DNA of 64,000 bases from contig JAPSLO010000001.1 in NCBI GenBank assembly GCA_031180725.1, forward strand, positions 434,001 to 498,000, in the 5' to 3' direction. How positions within the stretch are numbered: position 1 is the stretch's first letter; each line of letters opens with the position of its first letter. The DNA is from Roseomonas sp. (GTDB lineage: Bacteria; Pseudomonadota; Alphaproteobacteria; Acetobacterales; Acetobacteraceae). Positions 57,178 through 64,000 of the stretch are shown here, one piece after another. The notes under the pieces were generated by a model that worked only from the letters and a program-made list of their open reading frames with translations, searched no databases and was not told the DNA's origin. The translations under genes were made by a program, and so were the position numbers.

Positions 57178-57704
57178 TCCTTCGCCCCGATCAGCCGCTG
57201 GCCCAGCAGCACGGCGCAGGCCGTGTCACCCTCGAAGGCCATGGTGGCCGCGCCCTTCAGCAGCGGGCCGACATCCTCTGCCCGGTCGGCGCGCCAGGTC
57301 AGCACGCCCATCAGCCGCAGCGCGGCTTCCGTCGCCTGGCCCATCGGGTTCTGCCACTGGTTGAACTCCGCCCAATCACCCCGCATCGTCACCACCATCA
57401 GCAGCGGGAAGCGCGCGCAGGCCGCCAGCCCCAGCGTGTTGATGCAGTTGCCGGCGCCGGAAGACTGCATCAGCAGCGCCCCACGCTCGCCGCCCAGCCA
57501 GGCGCCGGCCAGGTAGCCAATGCCCTCCTCCTCGGTGGTCAGCACGACGGAGGTGATATCCGGATCCTCCTCCGCCAGGCGGATGGCGGTGGCATGGCCG
57601 GCATCGGGGACATAGGCGATGTGCTTCACCCGCGCGGCCTTCAGAACCTGGAAGACCTCCTCCCGCCAGGCTTGGCCGGGTGCGGCTGCCGTCTCCGTCG
57701 CCAT
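57165..57704 (-). CDS. ThDP-dependent enzyme, N-terminal subunit
   Basis: A 179-residue protein matching the N-terminal (PYR) domain of 2-keto acid decarboxylases. The catalytic glutamate that activates ThDP lies in LTTEEEGIGYLAGAWLGGER; ALLMQSSGAGNCINTLGLAA and RGDWAEFNQWQNPMGQATEA follow, as in the ComD/phosphonopyruvate decarboxylase alpha group. The ATG at 57704 was chosen over a longer frame because AGGAGG lies 7 bases upstream. It is divergent from a LysR gene across a 102-base control region with a perfect dyad. Confidence 0.85.
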   Translation of the reverse strand: MATETAAAPGQAWREEVFQVLKAARVKHIAYVPDAGHATAIRLAEEDPDITSVVLTTEEEGIGYLAGAWLGGERGALLMQSSGAGNCINTLGLAACARFPLLMVVTMRGDWAEFNQWQNPMGQATEAALRLMGVLTWRADRAEDVGPLLKGAATMAFEGDTACAVLLGQRLIGAKEWVK

Positions 57705-57759
57705 GCGTTTCCTCCTTGGAAGTTGGCGCGGGCAGCCTAGTCCCGGGTACGCTATCGCC

Positions 57760-57789
57760 GGCATAGAATGTTGCTCATCGAGCTATGCC
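57760..57789. promoter_or_regulatory. Perfect 7-bp dyad, likely LysR operator
   Basis: GGCATAG (57760-57766) and CTATGCC (57783-57789) form an exact inverted repeat with 16 bases between, in the gap between the divergent LysR gene (start 57807) and the ThDP enzyme genes (start 57704). The arms contain the ATA/TAT ends typical of LysR boxes and their centres are about two helical turns apart. Confidence 0.6.
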
Positions 57790-57806
57790 ATGATTGTCTC
57801 ACTGGC

Positions 57807-58751
57807 ATGGATCTGCGCCAGCTCACCACCTTCCTCCAGGTCGCGGAGCTCGGCAGCCTCAGCCGGGCCGCGGACCGGCTGCGCATCGCCCAGCCGGCGC
57901 TCAGCCGGCAGATCCGGCTGCTGGAGGCGGAGCTGAAAGTGCCGCTCTTCACCCGCCACGGCCGCGGCATGGTGCCCACCTCGGCGGGCGAGGCGCTGCG
58001 CGCCCGCGCCGCCGCCATCCTGCGCCAGGTGGAGGAAGCGCGGAGCGAGTTGCAGCAGGAAGCCGGCGCGGTGCGCGGCCGCGTGGTCTTCGGCCTGACA
58101 CCGACGGTCGGCGCCGTGCTGGCCACGCCGCTGATCGAGCGCGTGCTTACCGCCTATCCCGAGGTGACGCTGCGCGTGGTGCAGGCCTTCAGCGGCTATC
58201 TGCTGGACTGGCTGCAAGGCGGCGAGGTGGATATCGCCGTTGTCTATGGCGGACCGCCGGTGACGGGCGTGCGCACTTCGCCGCTGCTGGTGGAGACGAT
58301 GGCCTTCGTCACCCCGCCGGATGGCGGCGTGCCGGCGCATACCGCGGTGCCCTTCGCCCGTGCCGCCGCCGCCCGGCTGGTGCTGCCCGGCCCGCAACAC
58401 GGGCTGCGCCGGCTGGTGGAGGAGGAGGCGCGCCGCGCCGGTCTGACGCTTGATATTGCGGTGGAGGCCGATGATTTCGGCCTGCTGAAGGAGCTGGTGC
58501 AGCGCCGCCTGGGCGCCACGGTGCTGCCGCTGGCCGCGGTGCATGCGGATGTCGCCGCCGGGCGCTTGGCCGCGGCCCCGATCATCGACCCGCATCTGGC
58601 TCGCAAGCTGGTGGTGGCGGAGCCGCTGGGCCGCCGCCCTTCCAACGCCATCCGCCGCTTCGGCGAGCTGCTGCGGGCAGAGGTCGCCGCCCTGGTGCGG
58701 TCAGGCGCCTGGCAGGGGCAGTTGCTGGCCAGCGATCGCAGCCCGGCATAG
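57807..58751 (+). CDS. LysR family transcriptional regulator
   Basis: A 314-residue LTTR. The helix-turn-helix is FLQVAELGSLSRAADRLRIA followed by QPALSRQIRLLEAELKVPLF; the effector domain starts near residue 90 (GRVVFGLTPTVGAVLATPLI). The ATG at 57807 begins MDLRQLTTF as the family does; the frame open to 57768 would run into the dyad. Its place suggests control of the divergent ThDP enzyme and possibly the acyl-CoA dehydrogenase set 77 bases downstream. Confidence 0.92.
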   Translation: MDLRQLTTFLQVAELGSLSRAADRLRIAQPALSRQIRLLEAELKVPLFTRHGRGMVPTSAGEALRARAAAILRQVEEARSELQQEAGAVRGRVVFGLTPTVGAVLATPLIERVLTAYPEVTLRVVQAFSGYLLDWLQGGEVDIAVVYGGPPVTGVRTSPLLVETMAFVTPPDGGVPAHTAVPFARAAAARLVLPGPQHGLRRLVEEEARRAGLTLDIAVEADDFGLLKELVQRRLGATVLPLAAVHADVAAGRLAAAPIIDPHLARKLVVAEPLGRRPSNAIRRFGELLRAEVAALVRSGAWQGQLLASDRSPA

Positions 58752-58828
58752 GTGCTCGGCCGGGATTGTCATTCCAGGGAAGGTGACCGGCTGGCAGCTT
58801 CCGGCGCGACCTGTAAGCTGCGAAGCCC

Positions 58829-59995
58829 ATGGAAACGCCAGACACCACAGACCCCCACGCCGAGATCCGCGCCGAGGTGCGCAAGCTCTGCACCCGCTTC
58901 CCCGGCGAATACTGGCGCGAACTGGATGCGCGCCGCGGCTATCCCACCGAATTCGTCCAGGCGCTGACCGAGGCAGGCTGGCTGGCTGCGCTGATCCCGG
59001 AGGAATTCGGCGGCGCCGGCCTGCCGATTTCGGGCGCCGCCGCAATCCTGGAGGAAATCCAGGCCAGCGGCTGCAATGGCGCGGCCTGCCACGCCCAGAT
59101 GTACATCATGGGCACCATCCTGCGGCACGGCAGCCCGGAGCAGAAGGCGCGATACCTGCCGGCCATCGCGCGCGGCGAGCTGCGCCTGCAGGCCTTCGGC
59201 GTGACGGAGCCGACCAGCGGTACCGACACCACCAGCCTGCGCACCACGGCGCGGCGGGACGGCGACCGCTACATCGTCAACGGCCAGAAGATCTGGACCA
59301 GCCGCGCCGAGCATTCCGACCTGATGCTGCTGCTGGCCCGCACCACGCCGCGCGAGCAGGTGCAGAAGAAGACCGAGGGGCTTTCGACCTTCATCGTGGA
59401 CATGCGCCAGGCGCTGGGGAAGGGCCTGACGATCCGCCCTATCCGCACGATGATGAACCACAATTCCTGCGAGGTCTTCTTCGACAACCTCGAAGTCCCG
59501 GCCGAGAACCTGGTGGGGCAGGAGGGCAGGGGATTCCGCTACATCCTGGACGGGATGAATGCCGAGCGCCTGCTGATCGCCGCTGAATGCATTGGCGACG
59601 CCAAATGGTTCATTGAGAAGGCGGTGGCCTATGCGAAGGAACGCGTGGTCTTCGGCCGTCCGATCGGCACCAACCAGGGCGTCCAGTTCCCGATCGCCCG
59701 CGCCTATGCCCAGATGCGCGCCGCGGAGGCCATCGTGAGGCAGGGACTGGCAAAGTTCGAGGCCGGGGAGAACTGCGGCGAGGAAGCGAATATGGGCAAG
59801 ATGCTCGCTGCCGAGGCGAGCTGGGCGGCGGGCGAAGCCTGCGTGAACACCCATGGCGGCTTCGGCTTCGCCGAGGAATACGACATCGAGCGCAAATTCC
59901 GCGAGACGCGACTTTACCAGGTGGCGCCGATCAGCACGAACCTTATCCTCAGCTACCTGGGCGAGCACGTCCTGGGCATGCCGAGGAGCTACTGA
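58829..59995 (+). CDS. Acyl-CoA dehydrogenase
   Basis: A 388-residue FAD enzyme that puts a 2,3 double bond into an acyl-CoA. Signatures are FGVTEPTSGTDTTSLRTTA, YIVNGQKIWTS and FGRPIGTNQGVQFPIARAYA. The usual catalytic glutamate near the end (in EGTSE) is absent: the segment reads QVAPISTNL (364-372). Instead MNAERLLIA places E246 on the helix where isovaleryl- and long-chain acyl-CoA dehydrogenases keep their base, so activity is likely preserved. The family role of that position is established; its use here is inferred. The next gene starts 1 base after the stop. Confidence 0.92.
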   Translation: METPDTTDPHAEIRAEVRKLCTRFPGEYWRELDARRGYPTEFVQALTEAGWLAALIPEEFGGAGLPISGAAAILEEIQASGCNGAACHAQMYIMGTILRHGSPEQKARYLPAIARGELRLQAFGVTEPTSGTDTTSLRTTARRDGDRYIVNGQKIWTSRAEHSDLMLLLARTTPREQVQKKTEGLSTFIVDMRQALGKGLTIRPIRTMMNHNSCEVFFDNLEVPAENLVGQEGRGFRYILDGMNAERLLIAAECIGDAKWFIEKAVAYAKERVVFGRPIGTNQGVQFPIARAYAQMRAAEAIVRQGLAKFEAGENCGEEANMGKMLAAEASWAAGEACVNTHGGFGFAEEYDIERKFRETRLYQVAPISTNLILSYLGEHVLGMPRSY

Positions 59996-59996
59996 C

Positions 59997-60347
59997 ATGG
60001 CGATGCATCACGGCGGCTGCCATTGCGGTGCGGTGCGCTGGCAGGCGGACACCGGAGTGGACAAGGGTCTCGTCTGCAACTGCTCGATCTGCACGAAGCG
60101 GGGATCCATCCTGCATTTCGTGCCGGACACCTCCTTCACGCTGGAAAGTGGCGCGGACCGGCTGACCGAATACCGCTTCAACAAGCACGCTATCGCGCAT
60201 CTGTTCTGCGACACCTGCGGCATCCTCTCCTTCGCCCGCGGTACCGCGCCGGACGGGACGAAGATGGTGGCGCTCAACCTGCGCTGCGTGGACGGCATCG
60301 ACCTGAAGGCCATCGAGGTCACGGAATACGATGGCGCCAGCGTCTGA
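59997..60347 (+). CDS. GFA/CENP-V family zinc protein
   Basis: A 116-residue protein of the glutathione-dependent formaldehyde-activating fold. Zinc cysteines are seen in GGCHCGAVRW, VCNCSICTKRG and LFCDTCGILSF. True formaldehyde-glutathione chemistry has been shown for few members, so the reaction is open. The start ATG lies 1 base after the dehydrogenase stop and the end overlaps the CoA-transferase by 17 bases, which ties it to acyl-CoA metabolism by position. Confidence 0.88.
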   Translation: MAMHHGGCHCGAVRWQADTGVDKGLVCNCSICTKRGSILHFVPDTSFTLESGADRLTEYRFNKHAIAHLFCDTCGILSFARGTAPDGTKMVALNLRCVDGIDLKAIEVTEYDGASV

Positions 60348-61494
60348 CCCGGCGCTTCGCCCGCTCGCCGGCCTGCTCGTCGTCAGCCTGGAACAGGCTG
60401 TCGCCGCGCCCACCTGTTCGCAGAAGCTGGCCGATGCTGGCGCTCGCGTCATCAAGGTGGAGCGGCCGGAAGGCGACTTCGCCCGCGGCTACGACAAGGC
60501 GGCGGCGGGGCTTTCCAGCTACTTCGTCTGGCTGAACCGGGGCAAGGAGAGCATCGCCCTCGACATCAAGAAGCCGGAGGACCGTGACCTCTTCGCGCGG
60601 CTGATCGCCAGGGCCGATGTCTTCATCCAGAATCTCGCCCCCGGCGCGCTGGCCCGCGCCGGCTTTGGAAGCGCCGCGCTGCGCGAACGGCATCCGCGCC
60701 TGATCACCGTGGACATCTCGGGCTATGGCGAGGAAGGCGAATACGCCCGGATGAAGGCCTATGACCTGTTGGTGCAGGCTGAATCCGGCCTGGCCGCCAT
60801 TACCGGCCATCCGGCGGGGCCGGGGCGCGTTGGGGTTTCTGTGGTGGACATTGCCACCGGCATGACCGCCCATGCGGCGGTGCTGGAGGCGCTGATCGCC
60901 CGCGGCATCACCGGCCGCGGCGCTGGCATTGCGGTCAGCCTGTTCGACGCCATCGCAGACTGGATGAATGTGCCCCTGCTTCACTACGAAGGCCTGGGCC
61001 GCGCGCCGCAGCGCATGGGCCTCGCCCATCCTTCCATCTGTCCCTACGGCGCCTTCCCGCTGGCCGACGGCGCGCTGGTGCTGATCTCGATCCAGAACGA
61101 GCGCGAATGGGCCGCCTTCTGCGCCGGCGTGCTGGAGGAGCCCGACCTGCCTACCCGCGAGGGCTGGCGCAGCAACAACGAGCGTGTGGCGAACCGGGGG
61201 GTGGTGGATGCCCATGTTGCCGCCGCCTTCGCCCGGCTGACCCGATCGGCGGCCGCAGCCCGGCTGGACGCCGCCGGCACGGCCTATGGCTTCGTGAACG
61301 GGGTGGCGGAATTCGCCCAGCATCCGGCGCTGCGCCGGCTGGCCGTGCCGACGGAGCAGGGAGAGGTGAGCATCGCCGCCCCTGGCGCCCGCTTCACCAC
61401 TGGCGCCCGCCCCAGCGGCCGCGTGCCGGCGCTGGACGAGCACGGGGCTGCCATCCGGGCAGAGTTCGCTAGTCCGGCGGGCCTCGGCACCTGA
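60331..61494 (+). CDS. Class III (CaiB/BaiF) CoA-transferase
   Basis: A 387-residue family III CoA-transferase. The start LAGLLVVSLEQAVAAPTCSQ, GARVIKVERPEGDFARGYDK and the catalytic D173 in VSVVDIATGMTAHAAVLEAL identify it. It ends an operon with acyl-CoA dehydrogenase and GFA protein, and probably charges the acid later oxidised by the dehydrogenase. It is only distantly like the transferase at 35-36 kb. The overlap of 17 bases with the gene before it supports the ATG at 60331. Confidence 0.92.
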   Translation: MAPASDPALRPLAGLLVVSLEQAVAAPTCSQKLADAGARVIKVERPEGDFARGYDKAAAGLSSYFVWLNRGKESIALDIKKPEDRDLFARLIARADVFIQNLAPGALARAGFGSAALRERHPRLITVDISGYGEEGEYARMKAYDLLVQAESGLAAITGHPAGPGRVGVSVVDIATGMTAHAAVLEALIARGITGRGAGIAVSLFDAIADWMNVPLLHYEGLGRAPQRMGLAHPSICPYGAFPLADGALVLISIQNEREWAAFCAGVLEEPDLPTREGWRSNNERVANRGVVDAHVAAAFARLTRSAAAARLDAAGTAYGFVNGVAEFAQHPALRRLAVPTEQGEVSIAAPGARFTTGARPSGRVPALDEHGAAIRAEFASPAGLGT

Positions 61495-61589
61495 GGGAAG
61501 GTCATTTCGGCATGCGTATTACAGTAGGTTGCGGTCGTTACCATGCGCTGTTCGCATGGCACGTTCCTGCCGCACTGCGATATATGCAC

Positions 61590-61618
61590 TTGCAGGATCG
61601 GGTCGGCACTCCTAATTT
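61590..61618 (+). promoter_or_regulatory. Promoter of the candidate small RNA
   Basis: TTGCAG (61590-61595), exactly 17 bases, then TAATTT (61613-61618). Both boxes are close to the sigma-70 consensus. It predicts a start near 61625. Upstream, CCATGCG (61541-61547) and CGCATGG (61553-61559) form a perfect 7-bp hairpin of unknown use. Confidence 0.55.
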
Positions 61619-61624
61619 GTGCAT

Positions 61625-61711
61625 CGCAGCAAGGCGGTGAGCCGCCCTGCTGTCTTTCTTGGACGTTTCCTCCCTAAACTCGGCGGTGCCACCAGGCACC
61701 GCCTTTTTTTT
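61625..61711 (+). ncRNA. Candidate small RNA with exposed anti-Shine-Dalgarno motif
   Basis: About 87 bases between a good promoter and a perfect terminator, in a 254-base gap without coding frames. Hairpin 1 has CAGC (61627-61630) with GCTG (61649-61652) outside and GGCGG (61633-61637) with CCGCC (61642-61646) inside, closed by TGAG. A single-stranded stretch holds TTTCCTCCC (61666-61674), complementary to a ribosome-binding sequence. Hairpin 2 is the terminator. Alphaproteobacterial trans-acting RNAs with CCTCCC-type motifs are known (for example the CcsR and alpha-r14 groups); whether this belongs to one of them I cannot tell. Confidence 0.6.
61682..61711 (+). terminator. Perfect rho-independent terminator
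   Basis: GGCGGTGCC (61682-61690) and GGCACCGCC (61695-61703) pair over ACCA and are followed by eight T. It is the most canonical terminator in the window. Confidence 0.9.
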
Positions 61712-61748
61712 GCCCAGGCAGGAACGGCCCGCAGGGCGGGCGCCACTT

Positions 61749-62627
61749 CTATCGGGAAAGCCAGGACCAGTCGGTGCCGGCCAGGACGGCCACCAGGCGC
61801 GCCAAGTCACGCTGCAGGGGGGGCATCCCCGGGGCGCGTTCCAGCCGCGCCTCGTCCATGTAGAGGCGGCGGGCGATCTCGATCTGCAGCGCATGGACGC
61901 CTTCGCGCGGCATGCCGTAGTGGCGCGTCACATAGCCGCCGGCATAGGGATCGTTGCGCCTCACCCGGTAGCCAAGCCCCAGCAGCGTCTCCTCCACCAG
62001 CCGCGTCGCCCGCGGCGCGCAGGATGTGCCATGCGCGTCCCCCAGCACGAAGTCGGCGGGCGGTGTTCCATGCGCCGGGTGGGTCGGCATGGAATGGCAG
62101 TCGATCAGCAGGCAGATGCCGAACTGCGCCTTGGTTTCCTCGATCAGCGCGGCGAGGGCGGCATGGTAGGGCTGCCAGCATTCGCGCACCCGGGCCTCGG
62201 CCTCGGCGAAGGGCAGCTTGCGGCGATAGACCGGCTCCCCGGTCGCCACCACCCGGGCGATGGTGCCAAGCCCGGCCCCGACGCGCGGGCTGGCACTGTT
62301 CACCCAGGCCGGCAGCGGCCCGTCGAACATGCTGGGGTCCAGCTCCCAGGGCTCGCGGTTCACGTCGCAGAAGACGCGCGGGAATGTGGCGGCCAGCAGC
62401 GGGGCGCCGTGGCCGGGGGCGCAGGCGAATAGCTCGTCCACGAAACTGTCCTCGCTGCGCCGCAGCGCGAGGGGATCCAGCCGCGCCGTCGCCAGGAAAT
62501 CCGCCCGGTAATGCGTGCCGCTATGCGGCGAGGCGAAGACCAGCGGCGTGGTCTGCCTGGCCGGCCGCACCACCCGGTAGGGCGGCGGGGCCTCGACGAC
62601 GGCAGAGGGGGGCATCGGCAGGTCCAT
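61749..62627 (-). CDS. N-formylglutamate amidohydrolase
   Basis: A 292-residue zinc hydrolase that releases formate from N-formylglutamate, the last step of one histidine breakdown route, or acts on a similar amide. Signatures are VFASPHSGTHY, RSEDSFVDELF, CDVNREPWELDPSMFDG and LLIDCHSMPTHP. The ATG at 62627 has GAGG a few bases upstream and is preferred to a TTG at 62642. No other hut genes are near, so the physiological substrate is uncertain. Confidence 0.9.
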   Translation of the reverse strand: MDLPMPPSAVVEAPPPYRVVRPARQTTPLVFASPHSGTHYRADFLATARLDPLALRRSEDSFVDELFACAPGHGAPLLAATFPRVFCDVNREPWELDPSMFDGPLPAWVNSASPRVGAGLGTIARVVATGEPVYRRKLPFAEAEARVRECWQPYHAALAALIEETKAQFGICLLIDCHSMPTHPAHGTPPADFVLGDAHGTSCAPRATRLVEETLLGLGYRVRRNDPYAGGYVTRHYGMPREGVHALQIEIARRLYMDEARLERAPGMPPLQRDLARLVAVLAGTDWSWLSR

Positions 62628-62757
62628 GCGCCTCGTGATCAAGCCATAGGCGCGACGGCCTTGTCATCCCCGCCACCCATATCCTTTCGCGTGATGCAGG
62701 GACGGCCCCCTTGCCTCCGGCGTCGCGCGGCGGTAGGACGCGACACAGCAGGCCGAT

Positions 62758-62829
<72 letters not shown>

Positions 62830-62845
62830 TTCCCCATCGCCTTAA

Positions 62846-62860
62846 AAAAGCATGGCTTTT
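62846..62860 (+). terminator. Weak hairpin with T-run after tRNA-Val
   Basis: AAAAGC (62846-62851) and GCTTTT (62855-62860) around ATG, 17 bases after the tRNA. Confidence 0.4.
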
Positions 62861-63015
62861 CCGCCCTCTCCCCGCCGCTCCGAACGCGGCAAAATGGGGT
62901 AGAACGGGGCCGGAACATGAACGCTGGGGCGGGCAATTTCAGGGCATGCCGCTTCGCAGGCGGCTGAGAGATTGTGGGCGACTCGGCGCGGCGCGCCGGG
63001 GGGCTTTCCCCAGTG

Positions 63016-63165
63016 TCATGCCTTTCTCAGAGCGTTGCGGCTGGTGACGACGCGCCAGCCATCGGACGGAAACTCGTTCAGGCAGCTATTCATACAGGCG
63101 CCCCGCACCAGCACGCGGACCAGCTCGCCGTGGCGCTCGGGCAGCCGCGCCTTCCCATGAGCCAA
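63016..63165 (-). CDS. Short protein, function unknown
   Basis: A frame of 49 codons from TTG (63165) to TGA. It reads MAHGKARLPERHGELVRVLV, then RGACMNSCLNEFPSDGWRVV and TSRNALRKA. The centre (RVLVRGACMNSC, GWRVVTSRNALRKA) has the look of a small SH3-like protein, and the same strand carries the gene just upstream, 70 bases away. GGGG lies about 11 bases before the TTG, so the start is uncertain. I recall similar short proteins from alphaproteobacterial accessory regions but cannot name a family. Confidence 0.45.
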   Translation of the reverse strand: MAHGKARLPERHGELVRVLVRGACMNSCLNEFPSDGWRVVTSRNALRKA

Positions 63166-63235
63166 GTGTCGAATTTACCCCACAGCAGCGCTGCGCGCAC
63201 AGGTCGCCGGATTGATCCCGGAGCCGCACCCATCC

Positions 63236-64000
63236 TCAACGGCGAAACGCCGGGTTTAGGTCTAGATGGATGACGGGCAGCAGGCGGTAGGCGACCTCCA
63301 CCTGCATCGCATAGCGTCTCACGAACCTGACGACCGGTGTGGCATTCTCATCTGCCCGATGGACCATAATACCTTCCTCGGGCTGCGGCGTAGCGGCATC
63401 GAACTCGAACACTTCGCTCTCCGCTTTGCCGATCACGCGTAGGAGAGACTTCACCGCCTGCACGGCAAACAATTGATGGGCTGGCGTTTGTTGGATGACG
63501 ATAGTCAGGCCGATCAGCACCATTACCCACTTTTGCCGCTCGGCCAGGAATGAAGGATCGAGTGTCACGCGAGGGATGCCGGTGTCTGTGGCGTATAAGA
63601 GGCGGTTCCGAAGGTTCGCCTCTTCCTTCATGTGCTGCATGATGCTGTCCACACTCGCGCCCTTCGCCAGATCGGCAAGCTGGTTCTGAAAGTCGTGGAC
63701 GCGGAACTCCCCGTCCGGTGTGTCAGACCTGACCACGAAGTTCAGTGGCTCATCAGGTCGCATGGGGACCGGCCCAGAGGCATTGATGCCGATCTGCCGA
63801 AGATCAAGCAACACGTCCAGGCGAGGAGGATCGGCCTCGGGAGCAATGCGGGCCGTAAAGGTCTGAAAGCCGGCCTTCGCCACAAGCGAGGATGCAGCCT
63901 TGATGAATTGCGTGATCGCTACCTTGTGGACATGGTTCCTGTGGTTGAGCTTGCTCGCATCGGGGTAGGCCCTCTGCCGAAGAGCGAAGATCAATGCGGA
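63236..64000 (-). CDS. Unknown protein at an accessory-region edge (N-terminus may lie beyond the window)
   Basis: The frame stays open to the right edge, with a TTG at 63994 as the only start in view, so at least 252 residues and probably more are encoded. Readable parts include LDVLLDLRQIGINASGPVPM, a hydrophobic stretch WVMVLIGLTIVIQQTP and the end VAYRLLPVIHLDLNPAFRR. No motif of a known family is recognised. Base composition is clearly lower in GC than the rest of the window, and codons are more mixed in the third position. Together with its place just after a tRNA this points to transferred DNA. Confidence 0.55.
   Translation of the reverse strand, partial: SALIFALRQRAYPDASKLNHRNHVHKVAITQFIKAASSLVAKAGFQTFTARIAPEADPPRLDVLLDLRQIGINASGPVPMRPDEPLNFVVRSDTPDGEFRVHDFQNQLADLAKGASVDSIMQHMKEEANLRNRLLYATDTGIPRVTLDPSFLAERQKWVMVLIGLTIVIQQTPAHQLFAVQAVKSLLRVIGKAESEVFEFDAATPQPEEGIMVHRADENATPVVRFVRRYAMQVEVAYRLLPVIHLDLNPAFRR

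Noticed and set aside
62974..63273. Plus-strand frame of 99 codons after tRNA-Val
   Set aside because: Proline/serine/alanine-rich without domain character; the opposite strand has the more protein-like short frame at 63016-63165.

Overview
The window is very GC-rich alphaproteobacterial chromosome, most probably from the Acetobacteraceae (a Roseomonas-like genus). The basis is the gene order relA-acpS-lepB-rnc-era, ruvCAB-ybgC-tolQRAB-pal-cpoB-tilS-ftsH-folP-glmM-thiD, the many 'Bug' tripartite tricarboxylate receptors that carry twin-arginine-like leaders, and heavy use of GTG/TTG starts and 4-base ATGA/GTGA overlaps. The genus is an inference from gene content.

Layout. 1-4.7 kb: the end of a molybdopterin oxidoreductase, a D-2-hydroxyacid dehydrogenase, a family-5 uracil-DNA glycosylase, an NYN-domain protein, folK and an exported flavin amine oxidase that breaks the run of core genes. 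4.8-11.5 kb: rpoZ, the (p)ppGpp synthetase/hydrolase, acpS, lepB, rnc, era, a cold-shock gene with a perfect terminator hairpin, and a small SH3-like protein. 11.6-31 kb: an EAL phosphodiesterase with a ruined GGDEF site, yebC, a cupin, ruvCAB, the Tol-Pal envelope operon, tilS, ftsH, folP, glmM, thiD, phzF and a TehA-family channel.

32-41.6 kb is a catabolic and uptake region. A LysR regulator faces an operon of CitE-like lyase, Bug receptor, class III CoA-transferase, amidohydrolase, second Bug receptor and a peptidase-like protein; two more Bug receptors lie on the other strand. 41.8-48.4 kb: an NdvA-like ABC exporter, a CBS protein and a TRAP transporter with two tandem receptor genes. 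48.4-55.5 kb: a peptidoglycan-binding lipoprotein, then a 1504-residue DUF4011-helicase-Vsr-like nuclease of the Hhe defence type, coupled 3 bases downstream of a Na+/H+ antiporter. 55.6-61.5 kb: an HtrA-like protease without a leader, a two-subunit ThDP enzyme divergent from a LysR regulator across a perfect dyad, then acyl-CoA dehydrogenase, GFA protein and CoA-transferase.

61.5-64 kb: an unannotated small RNA candidate (promoter, two hairpins, exposed anti-Shine-Dalgarno motif, perfect terminator), an N-formylglutamate amidohydrolase and tRNA-Val(GAC). After the tRNA the base composition falls and unfamiliar genes begin, which looks like the left end of an integrated element continuing past the window.

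The strongest candidates for something new are the antiporter-helicase/nuclease pair (49427-55516), the anti-SD small RNA (about 61625-61711), the tRNA-Val island edge with its short ORF, and the LysR dyad at 57760-57789.
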